31,930 nt of DNA, taken from NCBI GenBank assembly GCA_002385985.1, contig DGEO01000008.1, positions 26,860-58,789 of the forward strand. Reading direction: 5' to 3'. The translations under genes were made by a program, and so were the position numbers. Below the pieces are notes generated by a model that ran no database searches, had not been told where the DNA came from, and saw only the letters and a program-made list of their open reading frames with translations. Shown piece after piece: positions 31,074-31,930 of this stretch. Position 1 is the first letter of the stretch, and each line of letters begins with the position of its first letter. Source of the stretch: Anaerolineaceae bacterium UBA3924. Lineage in GTDB: Bacteria > Chloroflexota > Anaerolineae > Anaerolineales > Anaerolineaceae.

Positions 31074-31930
31074 GCGGCACCCCCGTCGACGGTCATTTGG
31101 GTTTTGTTGTTCGCCAGTTGTTCTCTGGCCGCCTCCTGGGTCAGTCCGGCCATCAACAGGCCGACGTATTCCTTGGTGGCCTCACTGCTGGGCAGAATGG
31201 CGGTAATCTTGCCCTGGTACATTACGGCAACGCGGTCCGACAGCTGCAGGATCTCGTCCAGTTCGGAGGAAACCAGCAGCACGGCCACGCCTTTTTCGCG
31301 CCTGTCCAGAATTTGCCTGTGGATGTATTCGATGGAGCCCACATCCAGGCCGCGGGTGGGCTGCGAGGCGATCAGCAGCTTGATCGGCCTGGATAGTTCA
31401 CGCGCGACGATTACCTTCTGCTGGTTGCCGCCCGAAAGCGAGCCGGCCGGGGTGAAGGGCGAAGGCGTGCGGATATCAAACTGCTGGATCAGCGCGACCG
31501 CATCGGCGGTGGCTTTGTCCCAGAGGATGGACGCGCCTTCCGCGTAGGGCTTTTTGTAATAGGTCTGCAGGATCAGGTTGTCGCGCACCGGGAAGGAGAG
31601 CACCAGACCGTCGCGCTGTCGGTCCTCCGGCACATGAGCGGTGCCGGCCTCGGTGATCTCGCGGGGCGAGGCGTTGGTCATCTCCTTGCCCAGAATGGAG
31701 ATGCTCCCGCGGGCGACCGGCCGCAGCCCGGTGAGGGCTTCCACCAGCTCGGTTTGCCCGTTGCCCTGCACACCAGCGATGCCCAGCACCTCACCGGCGC
31801 AGACGCTGAAGGACACCTTGTCCACCACGATCGTGTTGGCCTGGTCGGTCACCACCAGGTCCTGCACTTCCAGCACCGGTTCGCCGACATTCAGAGGGGC
31901 GCGCTCCAGTTCCAGCTGCACGTCACGGCC
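31070..31930 (-). CDS. BMP/nucleoside-type ABC importer ATPase, C-terminal part (cut by window end)
   Basis: This is the second nucleotide-binding domain of a duplicated ATPase of the RbsA/YufO type; the first domain and start codon lie past base 31930. The frame stays open to the edge (GRDVQLELE...). Visible motifs are a degenerate Walker A, GVQGNGQTE (Gln in place of Lys), then HVPEDRQRDGLV, the intact signature LSGGNQQK, and a degenerate Walker B, ASQPTRGLDVG (Gln for the catalytic Glu). Loss of both residues is typical of the second domain in this family, so hydrolysis is expected in the first. The product ends in a short polar tail and overlaps the permease start. Confidence 0.9.
   Translation of the reverse strand, partial: GRDVQLELERAPLNVGEPVLEVQDLVVTDQANTIVVDKVSFSVCAGEVLGIAGVQGNGQTELVEALTGLRPVARGSISILGKEMTNASPREITEAGTAHVPEDRQRDGLVLSFPVRDNLILQTYYKKPYAEGASILWDKATADAVALIQQFDIRTPSPFTPAGSLSGGNQQKVIVARELSRPIKLLIASQPTRGLDVGSIEYIHRQILDRREKGVAVLLVSSELDEILQLSDRVAVMYQGKITAILPSSEATKEYVGLLMAGLTQEAAREQLANNKTQMTVDGGAA

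Noticed and set aside
31070..31930. Loss of Walker A Lys and Walker B Glu as a sign of a broken ATPase
   Set aside because: These substitutions are characteristic of the second nucleotide-binding domain in RbsA/YufO-type ATPases, so they are expected.

Overview
The window is about 32 kb of GC-rich, gene-dense bacterial chromosome. It most likely comes from a Chloroflexota genome, probably Anaerolineae. Three things suggest this: Thr/Pro-rich linkers built on TPTRTPT-like and GYP motifs in secreted proteins, several polytopic membrane proteins I cannot place in broad families, and housekeeping genes scattered among ABC transporters. This placement is inferred from style, not from a marker-gene tree. 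No tRNA, rRNA, CRISPR array, insertion sequence or phage gene was seen.

Layout. 1-2458 (minus): the 5' part of gyrB, cut by the window edge, and a polytopic membrane protein. 2533-4484 (plus): a second membrane protein, a JAMM/MPN metalloprotease and a divergent PlsY. 4505-8123 (minus): an MBL-fold hydrolase and an 875-residue membrane-anchored surface protein (beta-helix, FN3-like domain, repeat-bearing linker). 8224-10746 (minus): a polar amino-acid ABC importer with a terminator between the binding protein and the permease. 10967-11626 (plus): a PHP phosphoesterase. 11633-16319 (minus): uvrC, a gamma-glutamyltransferase-family gene and selD. 16654-22301 (plus): a PyrK-like protein, a PIG-L deacetylase, a PyrD-like protein, an AmmB/MEMO protein and priA. 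22361-24740 (minus): rho and a LysM-M23 peptidase. 25008-28362 (minus): an ABC-2 exporter. 28513-31930 (minus): a BMP/nucleoside-type ABC importer that runs off the window.

Two observations stand out. First, selD has an in-frame TGA at residue 24, exactly where the catalytic Cys/Sec of selenide, water dikinase belongs. A hairpin with a GGAA loop begins 17 nt after the codon, in the range of a bacterial SECIS element. SelD is therefore probably a selenoprotein that conventional ORF calling would truncate by 35 residues. Second, a tight cassette holds a PyrK-like protein, a PIG-L deacetylase and a PyrD-like protein. The PyrD homologue keeps the FMN-phosphate end of the barrel but has lost the catalytic Cys, the active-site Lys and the orotate-binding Asn residues. 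The PyrK homologue keeps four iron-sulfur cysteines but has lost the FAD and NAD motifs. Parallel loss in both partners, with a deacetylase inserted between them, suggests a repurposed redox module that I cannot match to a described system.

At four genes (the membrane proteins at 2458 and 2533, uvrC and selD) a -10-like hexamer lies only 6-10 nt before the start codon, suggesting leaderless or near-leaderless mRNAs alongside Shine-Dalgarno-led genes.
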